Assembly: GCF_947259555.1 (NCBI RefSeq)
Contig: NZ_CAMYMD010000067.1
Coordinates: forward strand, 1 to 64,000
DNA: 64,000 nt
Reading direction: 5' to 3'
Source of the DNA: an uncultured Roseovarius sp.
GTDB taxonomy: Bacteria; Pseudomonadota; Alphaproteobacteria; Rhodobacterales; Rhodobacteraceae
Shown: piece after piece, positions 7,984 to 15,352 of the stretch
Layout of the letters: each line of letters opens with the position of its first letter
Position numbering within the stretch: the first letter of the stretch is position 1
Notes under the pieces: model-generated
Database searches by the model: none
The model's input: the letters and a program-made list of their open reading frames with translations, nothing else
What the model was told of the DNA's origin: nothing
Translations under genes and position numbers: made by a program

Positions 7984-9491
7984 TGGACACGCTGCTTGCC
8001 ATTCTTACGATTTTCACGCAACCCGAACTGCTGCTGCTTGTCGGCGCGGGCACCTTCGCGGGCATCTATATCGGGGCGATCCCCGGACTGTCGGTCACCA
8101 TGGCGGTGTCGATCCTGATCTCTTTTACCTTCTCATGGGATGTCTATCCGGCGATTTCGCTGATGGTCGGCATCTTCATGGGCGGCGTCTATGGCGGGTC
8201 GCGCACGGCGATCCTGCTGAACATCCCGGGCGCGCCCTCGGCCATCGCCACGGCGATGGACGGCTATCCGATGGCGCAGCGCGGCGAGGCGGGGCAGGCC
8301 ATCGGCGTGACCACGGTGATGTCGTTCTTTGGCGGGCTGATCGGCATTCTGGTGCTGGCGCTGGCAGCGCCCTACGTGGCGGATTTCGCGCTGACCTTCC
8401 AGCCGCGCGACTACATGCTGCTGGCGGTGCTTGGCATCTTGCTGGTCGGCTCGCTCTCTACCGGGTCGCTGGTCAAGGGGATATTTGCCGGGGCACTCGG
8501 CATTGCCATCGGGGTCGTGGGCCGCGATCCGCTGACCTTTACCGAGCGGTTCACGTTTGACCTGCAACTGATGGAGGGCGGGATTTCCTTCATCGCGGTG
8601 ATGATCGGGATGTTCGGTGTCTCCGAGGCGCTGTTGCAGCTTCAGAATGTCGGGCTCAAGGCGGTGCGCCAGAAGATCGACAAGATCGTGCCCTCATTCG
8701 GGACCATCCGCAAATACCTGCCGCTGTCGCTGCAAACCTCCTCCATCGGGGTGATCATCGGCGCGCTTCCGGGCACTGGTGGGGATATCGCCGCGCTGAT
8801 GGCCTATGATCATGCCAAGCGGATCACGAAAGACCCCGCAGTGCCCTTTGGCGAAGGCGCGATGGAGGGGCTTGTCGCCCCCGAGACCGCCAATAACGCC
8901 GCCGTCGGCGGGGCTTTTATCCCGATGATGACACTGGGCATTCCCGGCGATGCGGTGACCGCGATCATGATCGGGGCGCTGTTTATCCACGGGCTGAACC
9001 CCGGGCCGATGCTGATGATCGAGCAGCCGGACATGTTCTGGTTCATCGTCGGCGCGCTTCTGACGGCCAATGTGTTCATGCTGATCTTTGGCCTGACCGG
9101 CATCAGGATTTTCACCAGGATCGTCGAGATGCCGCGCTCTGTGATCATCCCGCTGATCCTGCTTTTGTCGATCGTCGGGGCCTACGCGGTGAACAACCGG
9201 GTGTCAGATGTCTACTGGATGCTCGGCTTCGGCGTCTTCGGCTATTTCATGCGCCACTACGGCTACCCGCTCGGGCCTGTCATCCTCGGCGTGATCCTGT
9301 CGCGGCTGCTGGATGACAACTGGCGGCGCGCCATCATCTCGGAGCGCGAAGACCTTGGGCGCTTCTTTGAGGGCATCGTCGCCAGCCCGCTGTCGCTGAC
9401 GCTCTTCCTCGCGGTGATCCTGATCTTCGTCAGCCAGACACCGCTCTGGACCACCATGAAGAAACGCGTCTTCAGAAAGGCAACGTCATGA
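7983..9491 (+). CDS. tctA: TTT transporter large membrane subunit (TctA family)
   Basis: A 502-residue polytopic inner-membrane protein, the usual TctA size, with about twelve hydrophobic segments. Family signatures are clear: MGGVYGGSRTAILLNIPGAP in the first half, GALPGTGGDIAALMAYDHAK and the VAPETANNAAVGGAFIPMMT plus LGIPGD segment in the second. It forms the sodium- or proton-coupled channel with TctB, loaded by TctC. ATG 7983 is used because GGAGGGG lies about eight bases upstream; GTG 7980 is one codon earlier and also possible. The last codons overlap the start of the shikimate dehydrogenase gene by 4 bp, tying uptake to catabolism. Confidence 0.92.
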   Translation: MDTLLAILTIFTQPELLLLVGAGTFAGIYIGAIPGLSVTMAVSILISFTFSWDVYPAISLMVGIFMGGVYGGSRTAILLNIPGAPSAIATAMDGYPMAQRGEAGQAIGVTTVMSFFGGLIGILVLALAAPYVADFALTFQPRDYMLLAVLGILLVGSLSTGSLVKGIFAGALGIAIGVVGRDPLTFTERFTFDLQLMEGGISFIAVMIGMFGVSEALLQLQNVGLKAVRQKIDKIVPSFGTIRKYLPLSLQTSSIGVIIGALPGTGGDIAALMAYDHAKRITKDPAVPFGEGAMEGLVAPETANNAAVGGAFIPMMTLGIPGDAVTAIMIGALFIHGLNPGPMLMIEQPDMFWFIVGALLTANVFMLIFGLTGIRIFTRIVEMPRSVIIPLILLLSIVGAYAVNNRVSDVYWMLGFGVFGYFMRHYGYPLGPVILGVILSRLLDDNWRRAIISEREDLGRFFEGIVASPLSLTLFLAVILIFVSQTPLWTTMKKRVFRKATS

Positions 9492-10339
9492 CCGCCATTG
9501 GAACCAGCCAGGTAAAGCTTGGCCTGATCGGCGACAATATCACCCGGTCGAAATCTCCGCGCCTGCATCGCACCGCCGGACGCCTGACCGGGCAACATGT
9601 GACCTACGACCGGCTGATCCCCAAGGATATGGGCCTGACCTTTGACGAGGTGTTCGAGCAGGCCCGCGCCTCGGGCTTTCGCGGCATCAACGTGACCTAT
9701 CCCTACAAGGAGAATGTGGCGTCAAAAGTGACTGTCGACGATCCGCTGGTGCGTGCCATCGGGGCGGTCAACACGGTGGTTTTCGACGCGGGTGGCGCCA
9801 AGGGGTTCAACACCGACTACACCGGGTTCATAAGAGCCTATCGAACTGTGCGCGGCAATGCGCCGCCGGGCATTGTCTGCCTGATCGGCACCGGTGGTGT
9901 GGGCAAAGCGGTGGCGTTCGGTCTGATCGGGCTGAAGGCCGACGTCATCCGCTGCGTCGATCTCGACCCTGCCAAGGCCGAAGCATTGGCAGACGCCCTG
10001 CGCGCCCTTGGCTCGGACACCAAAGTCGAAACGGCCAGCGAGGCCGCTGTCGCTGCGGCCGGTGTTGACGGGATCATCAACTGTACACCTTTGGGTATGG
10101 TTGGCATCGGCGGCTCGCCCCTGCACTTCGGGGCGATGGCAGGCGCGAAATGGGTGTTCGATGCGGTCTACACCCCCGTCGACACGCCATTTCTGCAAGA
10201 CGCCGCCCGCGCCGGGCTGACGGTGATCTCCGGCTACGAGTTGTTCCTCGGGCAGGGCGTCGACGCCTGGGACATCTTTACCGGTACTCCGCTCGATCAT
10301 GCCGCTTTGCGCGCCGCCATTCAGGAGGACGAGCAATGA
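9488..10339 (+). CDS. NAD-type quinate/shikimate dehydrogenase (AroE family, catabolic paralog)
   Basis: A 283-residue member of the shikimate dehydrogenase family. The substrate pocket NITRSKSPRLH, the catalytic Lys in NVTYPYKENV and the paired Asp in NTDYTGF are all present. So are the dinucleotide loop GTGGVGKA and the C-terminal GQGVDAWDIFTG. After the second Rossmann strand it reads CVDLDPAK. An Asp at this place favours NAD over NADP, as in the catabolic Corynebacterium quinate/shikimate dehydrogenase; biosynthetic AroE has an NRT/NRS-type motif there. Predicted role: oxidise shikimate to 3-dehydroshikimate (and perhaps quinate to 3-dehydroquinate). It sits between the transporter and the dehydratase with 4-bp overlaps on both sides. 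Cofactor choice is inferred from the motif. Confidence 0.85.
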   Translation: MTAIGTSQVKLGLIGDNITRSKSPRLHRTAGRLTGQHVTYDRLIPKDMGLTFDEVFEQARASGFRGINVTYPYKENVASKVTVDDPLVRAIGAVNTVVFDAGGAKGFNTDYTGFIRAYRTVRGNAPPGIVCLIGTGGVGKAVAFGLIGLKADVIRCVDLDPAKAEALADALRALGSDTKVETASEAAVAAAGVDGIINCTPLGMVGIGGSPLHFGAMAGAKWVFDAVYTPVDTPFLQDAARAGLTVISGYELFLGQGVDAWDIFTGTPLDHAALRAAIQEDEQ

Positions 10340-12222
10340 AAACCTCGATCGCCACGGTGTCGATTTCCGGCAACCTCGTCGAGAAGCTGGAGGCGATTGC
10401 CGCCGCCGGGTTCGACGGGATCGAAATCTTCGAGCAGGATTTCATCGCCCATGACGGCACCCCGCGCGAGGTGGGTGAGTTGATCCGCTCCATGGGGCTC
10501 GATATCACCTTGTTTCAGCCGTTCCGCGATTTCGAGGGCCTGCCGGAGCGGTTGCGCGCCAAGGCGTTTGAGCGCGCCGAGCGCAAGTTCGACCTGATGC
10601 AGGAGCTGGGCACCGATCTGGTGCTGGTCTGCTCGTCCTGCCACCCGGAGGCGTTAGGCGGGATCGACCGCGCGTCGGCCGACGTTGCCGAACTGGGCGA
10701 ACGGGCGGCGAAAAGGGGCCTGCGTGTCGGGTTTGAGGCGCTGGCCTGGGGGCACCACGTCAACGATCACCGCGACGCCTGGGAAATCGTGCGCCGCGCC
10801 GATCAGCCCAATGTCGGGCTGATCCTCGACAGCTTTCACACGCTCGGGCGCGGGATTGACCCCGATACCATCCGGCGCATCCCCGGTGACAGGATTTTCT
10901 TTGTGCAACTCGCCGATGCGCCGCGCATCGACATGGACCTGCTCTACTGGTCCCGGCATTTCCGCAACATGCCCGGAGAGGGCGATCTCGATGTGACCGG
11001 GTTCATGATGGCGGTGATGGCCACCGGCTATGCCGGGCCGGTCAGCCTTGAGATTTTCAACGATCAGTTCCGGGGCGGGTTGCCGCGTGGTATCGCCCGC
11101 GACGGATATCGCTCTTTGATCGCCATGATGGACGACGTGCGCCGCGCGGAGCCTTCCATTGCCTCCGATCTGCCTCCGATACCGGCACGGTCACGGGTGG
11201 GCGGCGTGTCCTTCGTGGAATTCGCCACGCGCGGTGACGAGGCCGAGGCGCTGGAGAGCATGCTGGAAACGCTCGGATTTCGGCACTCCGGCACGCATAT
11301 CGCCAAGGCGCTCACGCTCTGGACCCAAGGCGAAATCCGCATCTTGGTCAACCGCGAGACCACCGGCTTTGCCAGCAGCGCCTATGCCATGCACGGCACC
11401 ACGGTTTGCGACGTAGGGATCGCGGTCGAGGACGCGGCGGATACGGTGGACCGGGCAGGGCGGCTCGGGGCCGATCCGTTCGGGCAGCCCATCGGCCCGG
11501 GAGAGCTGGATATCCCGGCAATCCGGGGCCTCAGCGGCAGCGTGCTGCATTTCATCGACGAGGCCAGCGGGCTGAGCGATGTGTGGTCCGTCGAATTCAC
11601 CAAGACGCAAACCGGTGGCACGGATGCGGGGCTGCGGCGGATCGACCATCTGGCGCAGACCATGAGCTATGACGAAATGCTCAGCTGGTCGCTGTTCTAC
11701 ACCACGCTGTTCGAGATGCGCAAATCGCCGATGGTCGATGTGGTCGATCCCGATGGTCTGGTGCGCAGTCAGGCGCTCGAGGCCCGGGATGGCGCGTTCC
11801 GGATCACGCTCAACGGCGCGGAAACGCATCGCACCATGGCGGGGCATTTCCTGGCCGACAGTTTCGGGGCCTCGGTGCAGCATATCGCGCTGGCGAGCGA
11901 TGATATCTTCGCCACCTCGGACGCACTTGTCGCACGCGGGTTCACCCCCCTGCCCATGTCGGATAATTACTATGCCGATCTTGCCGCGCGCTTCGATCTG
12001 GCCCCGGACATGCTGGCGCGGCTCAGAGACGGCAACATCCTCTATGACGAGGACGCGCAGGGCGCGTTCTTTCAGCTTTATTCGTGCCCCTATGCGGGCG
12101 GCATGTTCTTCGAGATCGTCGAGCGGCGCGGCGGCTATGCGGGCTATGGCGCGCCCAATGCGCCCTTCCGCATAGCCGCGCAGAAACGACTGATGCGCCA
12201 GAAGGGGATACCCAAGCGATGA
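10336..12222 (+). CDS. quiC: 3-dehydroshikimate dehydratase, QuiC type (TIM barrel fused to HPPD-like domain)
   Basis: A 628-residue two-domain enzyme. Residues 1 to about 280 are a sugar-isomerase TIM barrel (GFDGIEIFEQDF, LVLVCSSCHPEA, VGFEALAWGHHVNDHRDAW, LILDSFHTLGRG, PVSLEIFND) with the expected Glu, Asp, His and Glu metal ligands. Residues about 290-628 are a hydroxyphenylpyruvate-dioxygenase-like VOC region with metal-site candidates in RIDHLAQTMS, VQHIALASDD and MFFEIVERRGG. This fusion is characteristic of bacterial QuiC1 dehydratases, which turn 3-dehydroshikimate into protocatechuate; the VOC part is not known to act as a dioxygenase. ATG 10336 overlaps the dehydrogenase stop by 4 bp and AGGAGG precedes it. 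The stop in turn overlaps the ATG of the pcaH remnant. Confidence 0.88.
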   Translation: MKTSIATVSISGNLVEKLEAIAAAGFDGIEIFEQDFIAHDGTPREVGELIRSMGLDITLFQPFRDFEGLPERLRAKAFERAERKFDLMQELGTDLVLVCSSCHPEALGGIDRASADVAELGERAAKRGLRVGFEALAWGHHVNDHRDAWEIVRRADQPNVGLILDSFHTLGRGIDPDTIRRIPGDRIFFVQLADAPRIDMDLLYWSRHFRNMPGEGDLDVTGFMMAVMATGYAGPVSLEIFNDQFRGGLPRGIARDGYRSLIAMMDDVRRAEPSIASDLPPIPARSRVGGVSFVEFATRGDEAEALESMLETLGFRHSGTHIAKALTLWTQGEIRILVNRETTGFASSAYAMHGTTVCDVGIAVEDAADTVDRAGRLGADPFGQPIGPGELDIPAIRGLSGSVLHFIDEASGLSDVWSVEFTKTQTGGTDAGLRRIDHLAQTMSYDEMLSWSLFYTTLFEMRKSPMVDVVDPDGLVRSQALEARDGAFRITLNGAETHRTMAGHFLADSFGASVQHIALASDDIFATSDALVARGFTPLPMSDNYYADLAARFDLAPDMLARLRDGNILYDEDAQGAFFQLYSCPYAGGMFFEIVERRGGYAGYGAPNAPFRIAAQKRLMRQKGIPKR

Positions 12223-12365
12223 CCGACCAACGCTCGGTTGATCAGTTGGTCGCGGCGCTCGATCTCAACCCGACGGTGCCGCTCGATGCCATCGCCTACA
12301 AGTTCGACATCGTGTTGCGCGGGCATCGCTCGACCTTTTTCGAGAACCGTCCGGAGGGGAATTGA
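12219..12365 (+). pseudogene. pcaH: Remnant of protocatechuate 3,4-dioxygenase beta subunit (pcaH), C-terminal tail only
   Basis: A 48-codon frame, ATG overlapping the quiC stop. The product matches the last ~45 residues of PcaH: LDLNPTVPLDAIAYKFDIVL then RGHRSTFFEN and the terminal EGN. The usual ~190 preceding residues, including the Tyr/His iron ligands, are absent. The start codon and ATGA coupling look native, so the simplest reading is an internal in-frame deletion joining the first codons to the tail. The fragment cannot bind iron or catalyse ring cleavage. The match to PcaH is from memory of the family and should be confirmed by alignment. Confidence 0.75.
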
Positions 12366-12367
12366 TC

Positions 12368-12556
12368 ATGGTGCAGGCATTAAACTACCTCAAGCAATCC
12401 GCCTCGCAGACGGCAGGGCCTTATGTCCATATCGGGCTTGCGCCGGCCTGGGCCAAGGCCAACGTCCGCCCTGGCGATATCGTCCACGCGCGCGGGACGA
12501 TCCGTCAGAGCCAGTGGGAGGCTCAGGACGGCACCACCGCCTACGGTGTCACCTGA
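12368..12556 (+). pseudogene. pcaG: Remnant of protocatechuate 3,4-dioxygenase alpha subunit (pcaG) joined to an unrelated segment
   Basis: The frame opens with [20 protein letters not shown] followed by HIGLAP, the conserved N-terminus of PcaG ([12 protein letters not shown] is diagnostic). After about residue 26 (base 12445) the homology stops. The remaining 36 residues (for example [20 protein letters not shown]) resemble a strand pair of an OB-fold single-stranded-DNA-binding protein instead, so this is a chimeric junction. The stop TGA forms the first bases of the IS element end. The normal ~200-residue protein with its LLEVWQA core is missing. It follows the pcaH remnant by two bases, as in an intact pcaHG operon. 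Confidence 0.72.
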
Positions 12557-13382
12557 ATCGCCCCGAGTTTACCGGAGACCATCAACTCAAGTAAGGATGA
12601 TGGTTGTGACGACAAGCAAAATGGCAAATCGCTACTCGCCCGAGGTCCGCGCACGTGCGGTCCGGATGGTTTTTGAGCATCAAGGCTCTTATGAGACGCA
12701 GGCGGGCGCGATTGCGGCCATTGCACCCAAGATTGGCTGTATTCCCCAGACCCTGCGCGAATGGGTCAAGCCGGCCGAGAAAGACAGCTACATGCGCGAC
12801 GGTGTCACGACCGACGAAAGGGACCGGATCAAAGCCCTGGAACGTGAGGTGCGCGAGTTGCGCCAGGCGAATGAGATCCTGCGCAAGGCGAGCGCGTCTC
12901 ACCTGCCACTCGGACCGATGGCGTGACAGGTTCGACTTTGCGCAGGCGGAACTCGACCGCCCACTGAAGCGATGATCGCCTTCATTGAAGATCAGCGCGT
13001 TGTCTATGGCGTCTGTGCGATCTGCAGGGTTCTGCCGATTGCGCCGTCGACATACGACCACCGATTGGCGTGCCAAGCCGATCCGGCCAAAGCTTCGGCC
13101 CGGCATCAGCGGGATACGGAGCTGTGCCCGGAGATCAAGCGTGTCTGGGATGAAAACTATCAGGTCTACGGGGTGCGCAAGGCATGGCACCAGCTGAAGC
13201 GTGAGGGCTTTACGCTCGCGCGTTGCACCGAGGAGCGCCTGATGAAACAGATCGGCATCCGTGGCGCTGTGCGTGGAAAGGTGGTCAAGACAACGATCCC
13301 TGACACGTCAGCCCCCTGTCCGCGTGACAAGTTGAACCGCGTGTTCCGGGCACCAGCCCCGAACCTGCCCTGGGTCAGCGAC
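12554..13382 (+). mobile_element. Truncated, disrupted IS3-family insertion sequence
   Basis: The left end begins with TGAATCGCCCCGAGTTTACC (12554-12573), typical of IS3-group terminal repeats. Inside are orfA and the first part of orfB. The second half of orfB, with the last two residues of the DDE triad, and the right terminal repeat are missing; homology ends near WVSD at 13382. No complementary right repeat was found downstream. About 40 bases (12897-12936) also interrupt the usual orfA-orfB junction. The element cannot move by itself. It probably caused, or landed in, the deletion that removed most of pcaHG. Confidence 0.8.
12600..12926 (+). pseudogene. IS3-family transposase OrfA (disrupted at its end)
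   Basis: The 108-residue product has the IS3 helix-turn-helix ([20 protein letters not shown], then [16 protein letters not shown]) and the leucine-zipper-like segment [20 protein letters not shown]. In intact members the sequence after RKASA continues directly into FAQAELDRP and the -1 frameshift to OrfB. Here about 40 extra bases replace that junction, so OrfA ends in an unrelated SHLPLGPMA tail. The start could also be 12597 or 12621; 12600 is used. Confidence 0.75.
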
Positions 13383-13445
13383 GTTGCGGGCGTTGACCCC
13401 GACGCCGACCGCTTGATTGTGGGTATTCCCGCAGCCTGTTTCTAA
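12972..13445 (+). pseudogene. IS3-family transposase OrfB, N-terminal part only
   Basis: The frame opens with MIAFIEDQRVVYGVCAICRV and LPIAPSTYDH, then VWDENYQVYGVRKAWHQLKR and CTEERLMKQIGIRG. This is the HTH_21 region before the rve integrase core. It reaches LPWVSD, where the first catalytic Asp lies, and then leaves homology; the last ~20 codons are unrelated read-through. About 150 C-terminal residues with the other two acidic residues are absent. Confidence 0.8.
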
Positions 13446-13476
13446 CGATCTTCCTTGGGCCACTTGGAAGCCTACT

Positions 13477-13510
13477 GACCCCGGTTACTGCGATGTTTCG
13501 GGGGTCTTTT
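13477..13510 (+). terminator. Rho-independent-type terminator after the IS remnant
   Basis: GACCCC (13478-13483) pairs with GGGGTC (13501-13506) around a 17-base loop, followed directly by a run of six T. It would stop plus-strand transcripts from the tct-quiC operon and the IS remnant before they run against the convergent gene ending at 13511. Confidence 0.55.
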
Positions 13511-14086
13511 TTAGTTCTTTTCCTGCAACTTCCGAACTTTTTCAAGTTCTTGTGCAATTTGGTGCAGCCCCTTTTCGCCCCATCCGCCGCGAAAGCCGTC
13601 TTTAGCTTCCATCGTATAGGTTAGGGTTTCGCGATTGGTCGCGCCGGGCATCAATGACCAGCTAACTTCAACGCTAAACGTTGTTTCTGGAATGTCCCTA
13701 GACATGACACCCTTGCGCGGAAGAACTAGGCCGGGTGGCAGGAACGAAACGTCTAGCAAGGTTTCCGTTGCGTTTTCGACAGGCTGTCCGTTGGGCTTTG
13801 GCAATGGCGGCGTAATTTTCGCCTTAACGTCGAAGGCTGTCGCGTTGCCAGTGTTTCGAAGAACCAAGTTTAGCGCAGTTGCATCTGCGAGGCTGGATTC
13901 AATGCCGCAAACGACGAAAGGCCGGGAAGTCATTGCGGCAAGGGTCTGCGTTTCGACGGCAAGAACGCGAGTTACACGCCAAAGGGCAAAGGTTGCGATA
14001 GCTGTGACGAACGCGGCAACCAATTGCGCAAAGGAAAGGATGTTTGCCGCTTCGGTGAACCACGCGACGGCATTTTCAAACCACAT
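13511..14086 (-). CDS. Hypothetical single-pass membrane protein
   Basis: A 191-residue protein of no recognised family. ATG 14086 is preceded by AAGGAT at good spacing; a longer frame to 14269 has no start signal. One transmembrane helix lies around residues 15-38 (ILSFAQLVAAFVTAIATFAL), followed by an Ala/Thr segment and a soluble domain with an NTGNATAFDVKAKI motif, resembling the immunoglobulin-like beta-sandwich found in many free-standing membrane-anchored accessory proteins. The C-terminus is charged (LEKVRKLQEKN). Base composition is visibly less GC-rich than the neighbouring genes. Its place between a broken IS and tRNA-Ser suggests horizontal acquisition. No function is proposed. 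Confidence 0.65.
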   Translation of the reverse strand: MWFENAVAWFTEAANILSFAQLVAAFVTAIATFALWRVTRVLAVETQTLAAMTSRPFVVCGIESSLADATALNLVLRNTGNATAFDVKAKITPPLPKPNGQPVENATETLLDVSFLPPGLVLPRKGVMSRDIPETTFSVEVSWSLMPGATNRETLTYTMEAKDGFRGGWGEKGLHQIAQELEKVRKLQEKN

Positions 14087-14286
14087 TTCAACAATCCTTC
14101 GACCAATAATTCGCCCGACTACGCAGCGCAATAGCCGCGCAGGGCAAGCCGAAGGTTCACGAATGCGTGAGCGGTTCGGTTTGGAGCGTCGCTGTTTCCA
14201 GTCAATCCCACGACATGCAACGCAACATGCAAATCGACAATCGACCCCAGGTTTATGCAGTAGAAACAATAACTTAAATGGTATTA

Positions 14287-14376
14287 TGGCGGAGAGACAG
14301 GGATTCGAACCCTGGGACCCCGTGAAGGGTCAACGGTTTTCGAGACCGCCCCGTTCGACCACTCCGGCACCTCTCC
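14287..14376 (-). tRNA. tRNA-Ser (anticodon CGA)
   Basis: The minus strand folds as a class II tRNA with a long variable arm. The acceptor is GGAGAGG at the 5' end (14376 downward) and TCTCTCC-G-CCA at the 3' end, with CCA encoded. The anticodon loop CTCGAAA gives CGA, reading UCG. The T arm contains GGTTCGAATCC. Total length is 90 nt including CCA. The low-GC hypothetical gene and IS remnant lie just past its 3' end, a common integration position. Confidence 0.95.
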
Positions 14377-14504
14377 GCGGGGGTCTGGAGGTGGCGTTTA
14401 ATTGTCTTTGCCGAGGGGGGCAAGGGGTTTTGCATTGTTTCGCAAGATAAATTCATTAGGTTGATTTGCGTGTCCCTGAAGGCGTTTTGAAAGGGTGATC
14501 CCTC

Positions 14505-15350
14505 ATGATGACGATGCCAGCCTCGCTGTTCAAACGGGTCTCGGTCGGTGCCGTCATGGCGCTGTGTGTCCTGCTGTTCGCCGCCGCGTCGCCACGCGCA
14601 GCCGAGACGGACCGATTGCAGGCGTTTCTAGATGTCACGGGGTTTGGTGTGGCGCTGGACAGCATCGCGTTGGCTGCGACTGACGCGCCGGCCATGCTCG
14701 GCCTGTCGGCCAGTGATTTCGGTGCGGATTGGGAGCGCGTTGCCGAAGAGGTCTTTGATACCGACAGGATGCGCGACACGGCGCTCGACATCCTATCCGA
14801 GACGTTGAGTGACGAGATGCTTGCACATGCTGCGCAGTTTTATGCCTCTGATCTCGGTCAGAGACTGGTCGCAGTCGAGAACGCATCGCACATGCAGGAG
14901 GACGATGCGGCCAAGCGGGCCGAGGGGCTGAACCTGTTGGCGGATATGAGTGCCGAGCGGCGCTCGGTGCTGCGCGACATGAACCGTGCCATTGACACCA
15001 CCGGTACGGCTGTGCGCGCGGTGCAGGAGATTCAGCTGCGCTTTCTGCTTGCCGCGTCTTATGCCGGAATGCTCGATCAGGAATTGGACGAGGGCGCGTT
15101 GCGGGCGCTGCTGGCCGAGGGGGAGGACGCGCTGCGCGCCGAGATAAGGGCGTCCGCTCTGGCCGGGGCTGCGGCGACCTATGCATCCATCTCGACAAAG
15201 AACCTGCGCGCCTATGTCGAGGCCCTCGAGCACCCTGTGATGGCACGTGTCTATGAGTTGATGAATGCGGTTCAATACGAGATCATGGCCAGCCGGTTCG
15301 AGGTTCTGGCCGCGCGATTGGCCGATATGCAGCCCGCGCAGGATCTCTGA
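14505..15350 (+). CDS. DUF2059 domain secreted protein, first of a tandem pair
   Basis: A 281-residue exported protein. The N-terminus has a signal peptide with a long hydrophobic core (VGAVMALCVLLFAAASPRAA, cleavage near ASPRAAE). The mature part is mostly alpha-helical, with a C-terminal DUF2059-like region (AALEHPVMARVYELM-type segment EALEHPVMARVYELMNAVQY). DUF2059 proteins are periplasmic helical proteins of unknown function. The next gene begins two bases after this stop and encodes a similar protein, so the pair looks like a tandem duplication in one operon. Several in-frame ATG codons are near the start (14505, 14508, 14514). Confidence 0.75.
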   Translation: MMTMPASLFKRVSVGAVMALCVLLFAAASPRAAETDRLQAFLDVTGFGVALDSIALAATDAPAMLGLSASDFGADWERVAEEVFDTDRMRDTALDILSETLSDEMLAHAAQFYASDLGQRLVAVENASHMQEDDAAKRAEGLNLLADMSAERRSVLRDMNRAIDTTGTAVRAVQEIQLRFLLAASYAGMLDQELDEGALRALLAEGEDALRAEIRASALAGAAATYASISTKNLRAYVEALEHPVMARVYELMNAVQYEIMASRFEVLAARLADMQPAQDL

Positions 15351-15352
15351 GG

